A DNA stretch of 64,000 nt from Streptomyces sp. A1277 (GTDB taxonomy: Bacteria; Actinomycetota; Actinomycetes; Streptomycetales; Streptomycetaceae). Below the pieces are notes generated by a model that was given only the letters and a program-made list of their open reading frames with translations, ran no database searches and was not told the origin of the DNA. The translations under genes and the position numbers were made by a program. Below, piece after piece: positions 8,597-17,442 of the stretch; the first letter of the stretch is position 1, and each line of letters opens with the position of its first letter. Location: assembly GCF_004795015.1 (NCBI RefSeq), contig NZ_SSBI01000031.1, forward strand, positions 29,166 through 93,165. The letters are read 5' to 3'.

Positions 8597-11500
8597 TCAG
8601 CTCACATCGAGGGCCACATCGTCCACGACGAAGCTGGTCTGCAGGTAGGCGTCCTCCTTACTGGTGAACCCGAGCGTCACCGTCTGCCCGGCGGCCGACG
8701 CCACGTCGAAGGTCTGCTGGACATAGCCGTTGCTCGCGTCGAGGTTCGAGTACGTGGCCAGTGTCCGGGACCCCAGCTTGACGGTGAAGGTGTCGTACGC
8801 CTGCCCCCACGCCGACTCGGCGGAGTCGGTGCGCAGGTAGAACGACAGCCGGTAGGCCGAGCAGCCCGCCGGCACGGTCAGCGACTGCGTCGCGGTGTCG
8901 CTGTGGGTACTGCCCCAGCCGCCGAACCACGCCTGGTACGAGCCGCTGTGCGCGGGCTTCTCGGAGGTCCGGTTGTTGATGACGCCGTCCGTCTGCGTCC
9001 AGGGTGCCGTCCCGTTCTCGAAGCCGCCGTTGGCGACCACCTGCCGCGGCTGGCAGCTGCCCCCGCCACCGACCACGAGCGAGTACGTGGTGGTGTGGGT
9101 GGCGGTGCCGGTCCCGGTCACGGTGAGGGTGTACGTGCCCGCCGCGGTCTGCGCCCCGGCGGAGACGGTCATGGTGGCCGAGGACCCCGACTGCACCGAG
9201 GACGGCGCGAAGGAGACCGTGACACCGCTCGGCGCGCCCGAGGCCGTGAGCCGCACGCTCTGCGCGGCGCCGCCGGTGGTGGCCGTGGACACGGTCGCGG
9301 TGGCGGACCCGCCCGGCTGGACGTTCCCGGAGACCGGGTTCACCGAGACGGAGAAGTCGTCGGCCGGTGCGGTGGCGCCGACCGCGGTCTTCCACAGCGT
9401 GTAGGCGACCCCGTCGGCGCTGCGGTCGAGCGCGGTGGCGTTGATGTTGGAGGTGGTGTCGCACGACTGGTGGTAGCACGGGTCGTACGAACGGCCCGCG
9501 GTGCCGCCCCACTTGGCCGCCTGGGCCGAGGTCTTGGTGGCACTGGCACCGGTCGCGTAGCCGGAGGTGGCGATGCCGCCCTGCTGGAAGGAGTAGTCGT
9601 CCGACCGTCCCTGGCCCTCGACGTTCTCCTCCGGGGCGAGCCCGAGGGAGGTCCAGTACTCCTTCATCGGGACCGAGGCGGCGGAGTTGAGGTTGTTGAT
9701 GAAGTAGCCGCCGTTGGCCGAGGCGACCATGTCGAAGTTGTAGTAGGTCTTGATGGCGCTGCGCTGGGCCGACGTCAGCTGATTCACGTAGTGCTTGGAG
9801 CCCTGGAGGCCCTGCTCCTCGCCGTTCCACCAGGCGAAGCGGACGTGCTTGGTCATGGCCGGGTTCTGCTGGGCCAGCACGAGGGCGTTCTCCAGCAGGG
9901 TCGCGGAGCCGGAGCCGTTGTCGTTGATGCCGGGCCCGGCGGACACGCTGTCCAGGTGGGCGCCGAACATCACGGTGCTGTCGGAGGGGCCGCCCGGCCA
10001 GTCCGCGATCAGGTTGTTGCCGGGATAGGTGCAGGTGGTGCAGGTCTGCTCGCTGACGGTGTATCCGGCCGCCTGGAGCTTGCCCTTCACATAGGCGAGC
10101 GAGGCGGTGTAGCCGCTGCTGCCGGCCCGCCGGTTGCCGCCGTTCTGCGAGGCGATGGTCTGGAACTGGGCGAGGTGGGCCTGCACGTTGGCGACGCCGA
10201 TGTCGGGCGGCGTGCCGCCCGGGCTGCCGCCGCCGTCGGTGACGGTCAGTGTGTACTGCGCGGTGTGCTCCTGGGCGCCCGCGCCCTTCACGGTGAAGGT
10301 GTAGGACCCGGGCGCGGCGGCCGGCGTCGTCGAGACCGTCATGGCCGAGGTCGAGCCGGACTGCACGGAGGAGGGGCTGAAGGAGACGCTGACGCCGCCG
10401 GGCAGGCCGCTCGCGGACAGGTTCACCGTCTGGGCGCTGCCGGAGGATACGGTGGTGCGCACGGTGGCCGTGACCGTGTTGCCCGCCTTCACCGAGCCGG
10501 AGGCCGGGTCGAGGGAGAGCGAGAAGTCATTGTCGGCGCTCGGCGTGCAGGTGGGGTCACCGCTCTGGGCGGGGACGCTGATCGCGTCCCACGCCGCCTT
10601 CGTACGGCTGTGCAGCACGCAGGTGGCGTCGAGGTTCTTGGCCGCGGTGAGGGTGGCCGTGCGGTAGCGCTTGTAGGTCATGCCGCTGGTCTTGAGGAGC
10701 ATGCCGCCGTAGAAGACCTTGCCGGCGCTCTGGATGCCCACGCCGGTGACCGCGGAGTTGTTGCAGGTGGGGCTGGAGGGCTTGCCGCCGCCCGGGTTCG
10801 AGCCCTCGGCCAGCAGGTAGAACCAGTGGTTCAGCGGACCGGCCGCCGCGTGCTCCTCGGTGTTGGGTATGGAGGAGCTGTAGCAGTTCGGGTCGCCGAT
10901 CTGGCCGGGGTTGTACATGATCCGGATCGGCCCGTTGCCGACGAGGTTGATCTTCTCGCCGACGGTGTAGTCCGGGTCGTCGTACGGGGCCGGCTCGTTG
11001 GTGTACGCCTCGGTCAGCGCCCCCATGATGTCGCCGGTGGCCTCGCCGAGCCCGGACTCGTTGTTGGCGCCGCCCGGTGTGTACTGGTCGATGCCGTGGC
11101 CGAACTCGTGGCCCACGACGTCCATGGCGCCGATCCACTGGTTGGCCTGGTTGTGGCCGATGGAGACCGTTGACCCGTCCCAGTACGCGTTGACGTCGTT
11201 CAGGCCGACCTTGACGGGCCAGCTGCGGCCGTTGCCGTCGTGGCCGTTGCGCCCGAGCCAGTCGCGCAGCATGTCCCACTCGTGCTGGGCCGCCCACATG
11301 ACGTCGACGCAGCCGGTCTCCTTGCTGGAGGCGCTGCCGGTGCCCCAGGAGTCGGTCGACTTGGTGAAGACGCCGCCGGTGCTGTAGTCGGCGCAGCTCA
11401 GTCCGGGGCGGCTCGGGTCGCGCAGCGAGTAACTGCCGCCGGAAGCCGCCGTGTTGATGGAGAGCGGGGAGGGCCCGTTCCACTGGCTGTTGCCCGTGCC

Positions 11501-12094
11501 GGCCTTGACGTCGTCGTAGCTGTCGAGTACCGCCCCGGTGCCCGCGTCGACGAAGACGTGCAGCCGGCTCGGCGCCTTCTCGCTCCGGCCGGTGAGCACG
11601 GTCTCCCAGGCGAGCCGGGAGCGCTCGCCGGTGGCCCGTACGACGAGCCGGTGGCTCTCGACCCGCTCCACCGAACGCAGCTGTTTGCGGGAGGCGGCTT
11701 CGGCCGACTTCGCCGAAACCGTCGCGGTCGTGGGCACGTTGATGCGCCGGGAGACCGCCGACTGCGAGCCGCGGACCCGCCCCTTCGAGTCGGCCACCAC
11801 GACGGCGTCGCCGCCGACGACCGGCAGGCCGCGGTAGGTGCGTTCGTACGCGACGGAGTAGAGGCCGTTGACCCACGGGGTCACCATCTGGCGCTCGTAG
11901 CGCTCGTCCGGGCCCTTGGCCAGGGAGTCGAGCCCGCTGGCGGCCGCCCGGTCGGCGGCCGACACGGCGGCGGTGAGTGCCGTGGGGCCGGGGGTCGGTG
12001 ACGGTTCTGCGGCTGCTGGTGGACCGCTGATGGCGACCAGCATTCCGGCGAGGACGGCCAGGGTTGTCCCGGCCGTCATCGGTCTGCGTTTCAT
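8597..12094 (-). CDS. Secreted double metalloprotease: M4 thermolysin-like plus M28 aminopeptidase in one chain
   Basis: 1165 residues in one uninterrupted frame. A signal peptide (about 1-29) is followed by a propeptide (about 30-200), then an M4 domain with HEFGH near residue 328 and downstream glutamate NESGLGEATGD. An Ig-like domain follows (about 526-620), then a complete M28 aminopeptidase (about 632-903: GAHLDS, GINDNGSG, WNGEEQG, FDMV and PCYHQSCD supply the two-zinc ligands). A second Ig-like domain (about 912-1007) and a C-terminal jelly-roll module (about 1015-1165) end the chain. The endopeptidase would cut proteins and the aminopeptidase would trim the new N-termini, outside the cell. 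The ATG at 12094 has GAGGAG just upstream. Each module is common in Streptomyces; having both catalytic units in one chain is unusual. Confidence 0.9.
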   Translation of the reverse strand: MKRRPMTAGTTLAVLAGMLVAISGPPAAAEPSPTPGPTALTAAVSAADRAAASGLDSLAKGPDERYERQMVTPWVNGLYSVAYERTYRGLPVVGGDAVVVADSKGRVRGSQSAVSRRINVPTTATVSAKSAEAASRKQLRSVERVESHRLVVRATGERSRLAWETVLTGRSEKAPSRLHVFVDAGTGAVLDSYDDVKAGTGNSQWNGPSPLSINTAASGGSYSLRDPSRPGLSCADYSTGGVFTKSTDSWGTGSASSKETGCVDVMWAAQHEWDMLRDWLGRNGHDGNGRSWPVKVGLNDVNAYWDGSTVSIGHNQANQWIGAMDVVGHEFGHGIDQYTPGGANNESGLGEATGDIMGALTEAYTNEPAPYDDPDYTVGEKINLVGNGPIRIMYNPGQIGDPNCYSSSIPNTEEHAAAGPLNHWFYLLAEGSNPGGGKPSSPTCNNSAVTGVGIQSAGKVFYGGMLLKTSGMTYKRYRTATLTAAKNLDATCVLHSRTKAAWDAISVPAQSGDPTCTPSADNDFSLSLDPASGSVKAGNTVTATVRTTVSSGSAQTVNLSASGLPGGVSVSFSPSSVQSGSTSAMTVSTTPAAAPGSYTFTVKGAGAQEHTAQYTLTVTDGGGSPGGTPPDIGVANVQAHLAQFQTIASQNGGNRRAGSSGYTASLAYVKGKLQAAGYTVSEQTCTTCTYPGNNLIADWPGGPSDSTVMFGAHLDSVSAGPGINDNGSGSATLLENALVLAQQNPAMTKHVRFAWWNGEEQGLQGSKHYVNQLTSAQRSAIKTYYNFDMVASANGGYFINNLNSAASVPMKEYWTSLGLAPEENVEGQGRSDDYSFQQGGIATSGYATGASATKTSAQAAKWGGTAGRSYDPCYHQSCDTTSNINATALDRSADGVAYTLWKTAVGATAPADDFSVSVNPVSGNVQPGGSATATVSTATTGGAAQSVRLTASGAPSGVTVSFAPSSVQSGSSATMTVSAGAQTAAGTYTLTVTGTGTATHTTTYSLVVGGGGSCQPRQVVANGGFENGTAPWTQTDGVINNRTSEKPAHSGSYQAWFGGWGSTHSDTATQSLTVPAGCSAYRLSFYLRTDSAESAWGQAYDTFTVKLGSRTLATYSNLDASNGYVQQTFDVASAAGQTVTLGFTSKEDAYLQTSFVVDDVALDVS

Positions 12095-12503
12095 CGAGGC
12101 TCCTCGTTTCGTGGGGACCTCGGTCACGGGCACCGGCGTGGGGAGACGCACCCGCCCGTGCGGCAGCCGCGCGCCGTCCGTCCGGGTGGTGTCCGTGATC
12201 GAGCGACCGAACACTCACACGTCGTCATGACCCCGTCAACGAACTGCGGGCGCGCGAAAGGGGGTTGGCAAGTCTGGTCAAGTCGCCCCGCGACGGCGCG
12301 CGGCGGCGCACGCGCGTGCGGGAAGGGGTGGGGCGGGGATGGACAGGCGGCGAGGCGGAAGCTATCCTGCACTCTCACCAGAAACGGCGATCGGCACGCA
12401 ACTGTCAAAGTTACCGTATCACTCAATCGGCAATTCCGCAAGCTCTCTGGCGCCCCCTCATACGGCGGCCTCCCCAACGGCACCCACACGGAAGGCAACA
12501 GCC
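12095..12503. other. Divergent intergenic region of the protease and aldo/keto reductase genes
   Basis: No gene seen in 409 bp. Reading toward the protease, TTGACG (12239-12234) could be a -35 box, with only a weak -10 seventeen bases later. Reading toward the reductases, TATCCT at about 12363 is -10-like. No clear operator palindrome was found. Confidence 0.4.
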
Positions 12504-13430
12504 TTGATCTCGCACTCCCTCGGCGCAGCGGCCGCAGGCACCTGGCGGCTCGGCGACCTCACCGTCAACCGCATCGGCTTCGGCGCCATGCGGCTGACCC
12601 AGAACGGCGCGGCGTTCAGCAGTGAGCGCACCCCGCACGACCGGGACCGGGCCGTCGCCGTGCTGCGCCGCGCCGTCGAACTCGGCGTGAACCACATCGA
12701 CACGGCGGCCTTCTACTTCTCACCCCTGCGCTCCGCCAACGAGCTGATCAACCGGGCGCTCGGCCCCTACCCGGACGACCTGGTCATCACCACCAAGGTC
12801 GGTCCCGGGCGCGGCCCCTGCGGCGACTGGCTGGACTGGGCCCGGCCCGAGCAGCTGCGCGGCCAGGTCCAGGAGAACATCCGCCAGCTCGGCCGCGACC
12901 ACCTCGACGTGGTGAACCTGCGGGTGAACCGGCCCGACCCGATCGGCGACTGGTTCGGCGCCCTGGCCGAACTGCGCGAGGAAGGACTCATCCGCCACTT
13001 GGGCCTGTCCAACGTCTGGCCCGAGCAGATAGCCGAGGCCCGGGCCATCGCACCGGTCGTCTGCGTGCAGAACCGCTACGGCATCGGCGAGCGGCGCCCC
13101 GACTCCCAGGAGGTGCTGCGCATGTGCGGCGAGCTGGGCATCGCCTTCGTCCCCTTCTACGCGATCGCCGGTGCCGGCCGTGAGTCCGGGGCCACCGACG
13201 CCGCCGAGCACGAGGCGCTGGTCGACGTCGCCCGCGCCCATGACGCCTCGCCGGCCCAGGTCCGGCTGGCGTGGACGCTCCAGCAGGGCCCGCACGTCCT
13301 GGCCATCCCGGGCACCGGCGACCCCGCCCACCTGGAGGCCAACGTGGCGGCGGGCGCCCTGCGGCTCGCCGACGACGAGATGCTGCGGCTCACCGCGCTC
13401 GGCCAGTCCGCCGGGACGGCCGTAGCATGA
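12504..13430 (+). CDS. Aldo/keto reductase (first of a coupled pair)
   Basis: 308 residues if read from TTG at 12504, which has GGAAGG eight bases upstream; upstream in-frame sequence is not protein-like. The TIM-barrel AKR signature is present: RIGFGAMRL at the N-terminus, catalytic Asp and Tyr in HIDTAAFYF, then Lys in TTKVGPG and a His/Asn-containing strand in LDVVNLRVNR. The C-terminal NADPH-binding loop reads VLAIPGTGDPAHLEAN. It reduces an aldehyde or ketone using NADPH; the substrate cannot be read. Its stop overlaps the start of a second reductase (ATGA), so the two are translationally coupled. Confidence 0.85.
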   Translation: MISHSLGAAAAGTWRLGDLTVNRIGFGAMRLTQNGAAFSSERTPHDRDRAVAVLRRAVELGVNHIDTAAFYFSPLRSANELINRALGPYPDDLVITTKVGPGRGPCGDWLDWARPEQLRGQVQENIRQLGRDHLDVVNLRVNRPDPIGDWFGALAELREEGLIRHLGLSNVWPEQIAEARAIAPVVCVQNRYGIGERRPDSQEVLRMCGELGIAFVPFYAIAGAGRESGATDAAEHEALVDVARAHDASPAQVRLAWTLQQGPHVLAIPGTGDPAHLEANVAAGALRLADDEMLRLTALGQSAGTAVA

Positions 13431-14419
13431 TCCCCATGGAGCAGCGCGAACTGGGCAGGACCGGACGGAACGTATCGGTCGTCGGACAAGGCACATGGCA
13501 ACTCGGCGGGGACTGGGGGGAGGTCCGCGAGGCGGACGCCCTCGGGGTGCTCGACGCGGCCGTCGAAGCGGGCGTCACCTTCTTCGACACGGCGGACGTG
13601 TACGGGGACGGGCGGAGCGAACAGCTCATCGGCCGCTATCTCAAGGAGCGGCCCGACGCCGGGGTCTTCGTCGCGACGAAGATGGGCCGCCGCGCCGACC
13701 AGCTGCCGGAGAACTACACCCTGGACAACTTCCGTACGTGGAACGACCGGTCCCGCGCCAACCTCGGCGTCGACACCCTCGACCTCGTACAGCTGCACTG
13801 CCCGCCCACCGCCGTCTACGCCTCCGACGAGGTGTACGACGCGCTCGACACGTTGGTCGCCGAGCAGCGGATCGCGGCCTACGCGGTGAGCGTGGAGACG
13901 TGCGCCGAGGCGTTGACGGCCATCGCCCGTCCGGGCGTCGCGAGCGTGCAGATCATCCTCAACCCCTTCCGCCTCAAGCCGTTGGACGAGGTCCTGCCGG
14001 CGGCGCAAGCGGCCGGAGTCGGCATCATCGCCCGGGTGCCGCTCGCCTCCGGGCTGCTGTCGGGCAAGTACACCGCGGACACCGTCTTCGCCCCCGGGGA
14101 CCACCGCACGTACAACCGGCACGGCGAGGCGTTCGACCAGGGCGAGACCTTCTCCGGCATCGACTTCGAGACCGGTGTGGCCGCCGCCGCGGAGTTCGCC
14201 GCGCTCGCCCCCGAGGGCGCGACCCCGGCGCAGACGGCGCTGCGCTGGATCATCCAGCAGCCGGGTGTCACCAGCGTCATCCCCGGAGCGCGCTCGACGG
14301 AGCAGGCGCGGGCCAACGCGGCCGCCGCCGCGCTCGACCCGCTGCCGCAGAGCACGCTCGACGCGGTGCGGGACCTCTACGACCGCCGGATTCGCGCGGC
14401 GGTCCACGACCGCTGGTAG
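13427..14419 (+). CDS. Aldo/keto reductase (second of a coupled pair)
   Basis: 330 residues. The ATG at 13427 overlaps the previous TGA; an in-frame ATG at 13436 is an alternative. It belongs to the YajO/Tas-like AKR branch: ELGRTGRNVSVVGQGTWQLG, catalytic Asp/Tyr in FFDTADVYGDG, Lys in VATKMGRR, His in LVQLHCPP, and cofactor loop SVIPGARSTEQARAN. It is only distantly similar to its partner, so the pair is not a recent duplication. Expected activity is NAD(P)H-dependent carbonyl reduction in the cytoplasm. Confidence 0.87.
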   Translation: MIPMEQRELGRTGRNVSVVGQGTWQLGGDWGEVREADALGVLDAAVEAGVTFFDTADVYGDGRSEQLIGRYLKERPDAGVFVATKMGRRADQLPENYTLDNFRTWNDRSRANLGVDTLDLVQLHCPPTAVYASDEVYDALDTLVAEQRIAAYAVSVETCAEALTAIARPGVASVQIILNPFRLKPLDEVLPAAQAAGVGIIARVPLASGLLSGKYTADTVFAPGDHRTYNRHGEAFDQGETFSGIDFETGVAAAAEFAALAPEGATPAQTALRWIIQQPGVTSVIPGARSTEQARANAAAAALDPLPQSTLDAVRDLYDRRIRAAVHDRW

Positions 14420-14429
14420 CAGGCGCCGG

Positions 14430-15641
14430 TCACCGGCCGGCCCCCGGCGTCTGCGGCGCGTTCGTCGACGTACCGCCGTCCGGGGTGCTGGCCGAGCCGG
14501 TGTCGGGGGCGAACAGGCTCATACCCAGGTACACGGCGGCCAGGAAGGCGATCACGCCCGCGATGGCGCTGGCCACCCGGGGCCGTCGCCGGATCGCCTC
14601 GCCGGCGGTGCGGCGCCGGGCGTTGCCGCTGCGGGTGTTCCCGCTCCGGGACGCCGCGCGCCGGCCGTGCCCGGAGGTCTGCGGCAGCCGGTAGGTGGTC
14701 GGAGCGCCGGACTCCGCTCCGGGGGCCGGCGCACCCGGGGCGGGGCGCGGGGCGGGCGGTGCCTGGTAGGCGGCTGCCGGGGGCGGCGTCAGCGCCGGGG
14801 CGGGCTGGTGCGGCGGCAGGGCCTCGGCCCGGCCCCGCCAGGCGTCGCTGTGGAACCAGTCGGCGACCTGCTGGGCGGTGGGCCGGTCCTCCGGCTGCTT
14901 GGCGAGCAGGCTCAGCAGGTAGGCGTCGAACGCGGCGGACACGTCCACGCCCCGCTGCCGCAGGGGCACGGGCGGCGTGTCCACGTGCTGGTAGAGGGTG
15001 GCGGTGGCGGTGTCCGAGCGGAACGGCGGCTGCCCGAGCAGCAGTTGGTAGATCACGCAGCCGAGCGAGTACATGTCGGAGGCGGCGTCCGCCGTGCGGC
15101 CGAGCGCCCGCTCAGGGGCGAGGTAGAGGCTCGTACCGACGATGTGGCCCGTCGTGGTCAGCGCGGCGGAGGGGTCGTCCACGAACTGGGCGATGCCGAA
15201 GTCGCCGATCTTGACGGTGCCCTCGCCGTCCAGCATCAGGTTCCCGGGCTTGATGTCGCGGTGGACGATGCCCTGCCGGTGCGCGGCGGCCAGTCCGGCG
15301 GCGGCCTGTCCGGCGATGCGGGCGGCCTGCTCGGGGCCCAGCCGCTCCTGGGCCAGGAGCAGGTCGGCCAGGCTTCTGCCCTCGACGAGCTCCATCACGA
15401 GGAAGAGCCGGTCCTCCCAGGCCCCGAAGTCGAAGACCGCCACCAGATGGGGATGGCTCAGCCGGGCGGCGGTCTGTGCCTCCAGCCGGAACCGGGCGGT
15501 GGCCGACTCGTCGGCGTGTTCACCCAGGAGCAGCTTCACGGCGACCGCGCGGCCGAGGACTTCGTCGGTGGCCCGCCAGACCTCGCCCATGCCACCCCGG
15601 CCGATGGCGGATATCAGCCGGTACCGACCAGCAACCAGCAC
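14430..15641 (-). CDS. Membrane-anchored Hanks-type Ser/Thr protein kinase
   Basis: 403 residues from a GTG at 15641; upstream in-frame residues are Pro/Arg low complexity. The kinase core is complete: glycine loop IGRGGMGEVW (12-21), Lys36 in AVAVK, HRDIKPGN (127-134), DFG (147-149) and APE in LAPERALG. A Pro/Ala-rich linker and a basic stretch lead to one transmembrane helix (about 358-377). A short Ser/Thr-rich extracellular tail of about 26 residues follows, with no PASTA or other sensor domain. It phosphorylates cytoplasmic proteins; the target is unknown. It is convergent with the reductase pair. Confidence 0.9.
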   Translation of the reverse strand: MLVAGRYRLISAIGRGGMGEVWRATDEVLGRAVAVKLLLGEHADESATARFRLEAQTAARLSHPHLVAVFDFGAWEDRLFLVMELVEGRSLADLLLAQERLGPEQAARIAGQAAAGLAAAHRQGIVHRDIKPGNLMLDGEGTVKIGDFGIAQFVDDPSAALTTTGHIVGTSLYLAPERALGRTADAASDMYSLGCVIYQLLLGQPPFRSDTATATLYQHVDTPPVPLRQRGVDVSAAFDAYLLSLLAKQPEDRPTAQQVADWFHSDAWRGRAEALPPHQPAPALTPPPAAAYQAPPAPRPAPGAPAPGAESGAPTTYRLPQTSGHGRRAASRSGNTRSGNARRRTAGEAIRRRPRVASAIAGVIAFLAAVYLGMSLFAPDTGSASTPDGGTSTNAPQTPGAGR

Positions 15642-15880
15642 CTGTGCACACCTGTCTCGAATAGTTCGGGCCTCGCGCGCGGCCCGGACCGAGGGCCGCT
15701 TCGACTGCCGCGGCGGCGGCCTCGTCGGGGACGAGGGCGGGGTGGGGGAGCGCGGCAAGATCAGGATATCCGGCGCGCGGAGCGCGGACGACCGGCGGTC
15801 ACCGGCCGGGTTCCGGGGGCGCGGTGACGGGCTGCCAGGGCCCGGGCGGCGCGGCGGGGGAGCCCGGTGACGGGCGCTCG

Positions 15881-16363
15881 TCACCGGCCGCCGGCCGCGG
15901 CCCGGCCCACCGACTCGACCAGGGGCAGCACCCGGTGCGGCACGCGTTCGCGCAGCGCCACCTCGGTCCGGGTCCTGACCACGCCGGGCAGCCGGATGAG
16001 CCGCTGGATGACGTCCTCCAGGTGCCCGTTGTCCCGTGCCACGACCCGGGTCAGCAGGTCGCCGCCGCCCGTGGTCGAGAATGCCTCCACGATCTCCGGC
16101 ACGGCGGCGAGGGCCTCACCGACGTCGTCGAGGTGTCCCTGTGTGACCTCCAGGTGCACGAACGCCAGGACCGGGTGGCCGAGCGCGGCGGGGGAGAGGA
16201 AAGGGCCGCTCCCGGTGATCACACCGTCCCGTTCCAGCCGGTCGATCCGGGCCTGGAGGGTGCCCCGGGCGATGGACAGGATGCGCGCGTACTCGCGCAC
16301 GCTCGTCTGCGGCTGTTCGATGAGCAGTCGCAGGATACGGGTGTCGAGTGCGTCCACCGCCAT
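15881..16363 (-). CDS. Lrp/AsnC-family transcriptional regulator
   Basis: 160 residues. An N-terminal winged HTH (about 5-50: LDTRILRLLIEQPQTS and an IARGTLQARIDRL recognition helix) is followed by an RAM/AsnC ligand-binding domain (about 70-145) with the GGGDLLTRV turn expected in effector-binding octamers. These proteins sense amino acids or similar small ligands. No amino-acid gene adjoins it, so the target is unclear. Confidence 0.88.
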   Translation of the reverse strand: MAVDALDTRILRLLIEQPQTSVREYARILSIARGTLQARIDRLERDGVITGSGPFLSPAALGHPVLAFVHLEVTQGHLDDVGEALAAVPEIVEAFSTTGGGDLLTRVVARDNGHLEDVIQRLIRLPGVVRTRTEVALRERVPHRVLPLVESVGRAAAGGR

Positions 16364-16456
16364 ACGTCGCCGGCCTCTTTCGGTCTCGTTCGGGCCAGCG
16401 ACTGTACCAACGGCTCAGGTGTGTTTCGGGCCGTCCTGCCACTGTCACGGCCGGAT

Positions 16457-16489
16457 GTGCCCCGCGCACGGGCGGGTGGCGCGGGGCAC
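16457..16489 (-). terminator. Terminator of the LPMO gene
   Basis: Perfect 11-bp stem (GTGCCCCGCGC / GCGCGGGGCAC) with an 11-base loop, directly after the LPMO stop on its strand. Confidence 0.6.
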
Positions 16490-16499
16490 GGACCGGACG

Positions 16500-17090
16500 T
16501 CAGAACTGGACGTCGGAGCAGGCGTAGAAGGCGTTGCCGGTGTCGGCGATCGTCCAGACGCCGAGGATCAGGTGCTTGCCGGACTTCTGCGGCAGCACGC
16601 CGGAATGGCTCACCGTCGAGCCCGGCAGCTTCCCGCCGAAGGGCACGGTCAGGAACGGCTGCGGCTCCAGGTCGGCCCGGGTGAGCGGCTTCGTGGGGTC
16701 GTAGCCGTCCTTGGTGATGTAGTAGCGGAAGTCGGTCGTGGCGTGGCGGGCCTCGATCCGCCAGTTGAACGTGTAGTTCTGACCGGCGGTGACGTGGGTG
16801 GCGGGCCAGGCGCCGCCGCGCGGGTCGTCCAGTTCGGAGAAGCGGCCGATGCCGCCCGAGCAGATGTGGCCGTCGGCCGGTCCGCGGGTGGGGAAGCCCT
16901 TGGGGCCCTCGACGCTCGGCGGCTCCCACTGGATCTGCCCGCAGTGCTTGACGGTGCCGATCCCGCAGAGCTGCTGACGGCTGATGGGGGAGTCCGTGTA
17001 GCCGTGGCTCTGGGCGGTGCCCGAGGTGGCCAGCAGGGCCGCGCCGGCCAGCCCCAGGCCGGCCAGTAAGGAAGTGATCTTTTTGCGCAT
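16500..17090 (-). CDS. AA10 lytic polysaccharide monooxygenase (chitin/cellulose-active)
   Basis: 196 residues. The signal peptide is cut after AQS, leaving His29 (HGYTDSP) as the N-terminal copper ligand of the histidine brace. The second brace histidine is in ARHATTDFRYYITK, and the axial Phe is in the C-terminal FYACSDVQF. The protein is a lone catalytic domain without a binding module, like CBP21. It oxidatively breaks crystalline chitin or cellulose outside the cell. The two DasR-type boxes upstream favour chitin. The ATG at 17090 has GGAG six bases upstream. Confidence 0.95.
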   Translation of the reverse strand: MRKKITSLLAGLGLAGAALLATSGTAQSHGYTDSPISRQQLCGIGTVKHCGQIQWEPPSVEGPKGFPTRGPADGHICSGGIGRFSELDDPRGGAWPATHVTAGQNYTFNWRIEARHATTDFRYYITKDGYDPTKPLTRADLEPQPFLTVPFGGKLPGSTVSHSGVLPQKSGKHLILGVWTIADTGNAFYACSDVQF

Positions 17091-17133
17091 ACGTCGCTCC
17101 TGGAGATGTGGGGTGATGTCCGGAGAGTGCTGC

Positions 17134-17184
17134 GGTCTAGACCAAGGGTGAGCGTAGCGATGGCAACTTGACATGTCTAGACCA
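17134..17184 (-). promoter_or_regulatory. LPMO promoter with two DasR (dre) operators
   Basis: Reading leftward, TAGACA (17179-17174), 17 bases and TACGCT (17156-17151) form a good promoter. A perfect GGTCTAGACC (17134-17143) covers the expected transcription start, and a second copy with core GTCTAGAC (17175-17182) covers the -35. The DasR site consensus is built on TGGTCTAGACCA, and DasR represses chitin genes until GlcN-6-P accumulates. Confidence 0.75.
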
Positions 17185-17368
17185 GGGAACGCCGTCCTGG
17201 TGAGGGCCCTGGCCGGCCTGGGCGGGTCGATTGCGCCGCTTGTGCCGCACGGTGGTCCGTTGGTAACCCGCTGGCGGCTCGCCGTCCTCATCGATTGGGC
17301 CAATGGCGCAGTGAATCGCGTTCAATTTGAGCCAGGATGCACTGGGGTGCTCTCATGTACCTGTCGAT

Positions 17369-17397
17369 GGCGCTGCGGAACCCCGCGGCGCCTTTTT
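17369..17397 (+). terminator. Intrinsic terminator with U-tract upstream of the FUSC gene
   Basis: Ten-bp stem GGCGCTGCGG / CCGCGGCGCC with one G-U pair and a 4-base loop, followed by TTTTT. Canonical U-tract terminators are rare in this window. No protein gene ends here on this strand, so it may end a short untranslated RNA starting somewhere after 17200. Confidence 0.5.
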
Positions 17398-17442
17398 CAT
17401 GCCGGGACACGGAGACCGGCGGACCGGAGCGGGGGAGCAGCA

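Noticed and set aside
8552..11173. 873-codon open frame antisense to the double protease
   Set aside because: Low-complexity composition and no motifs; the protease on the other strand has all zinc ligands.
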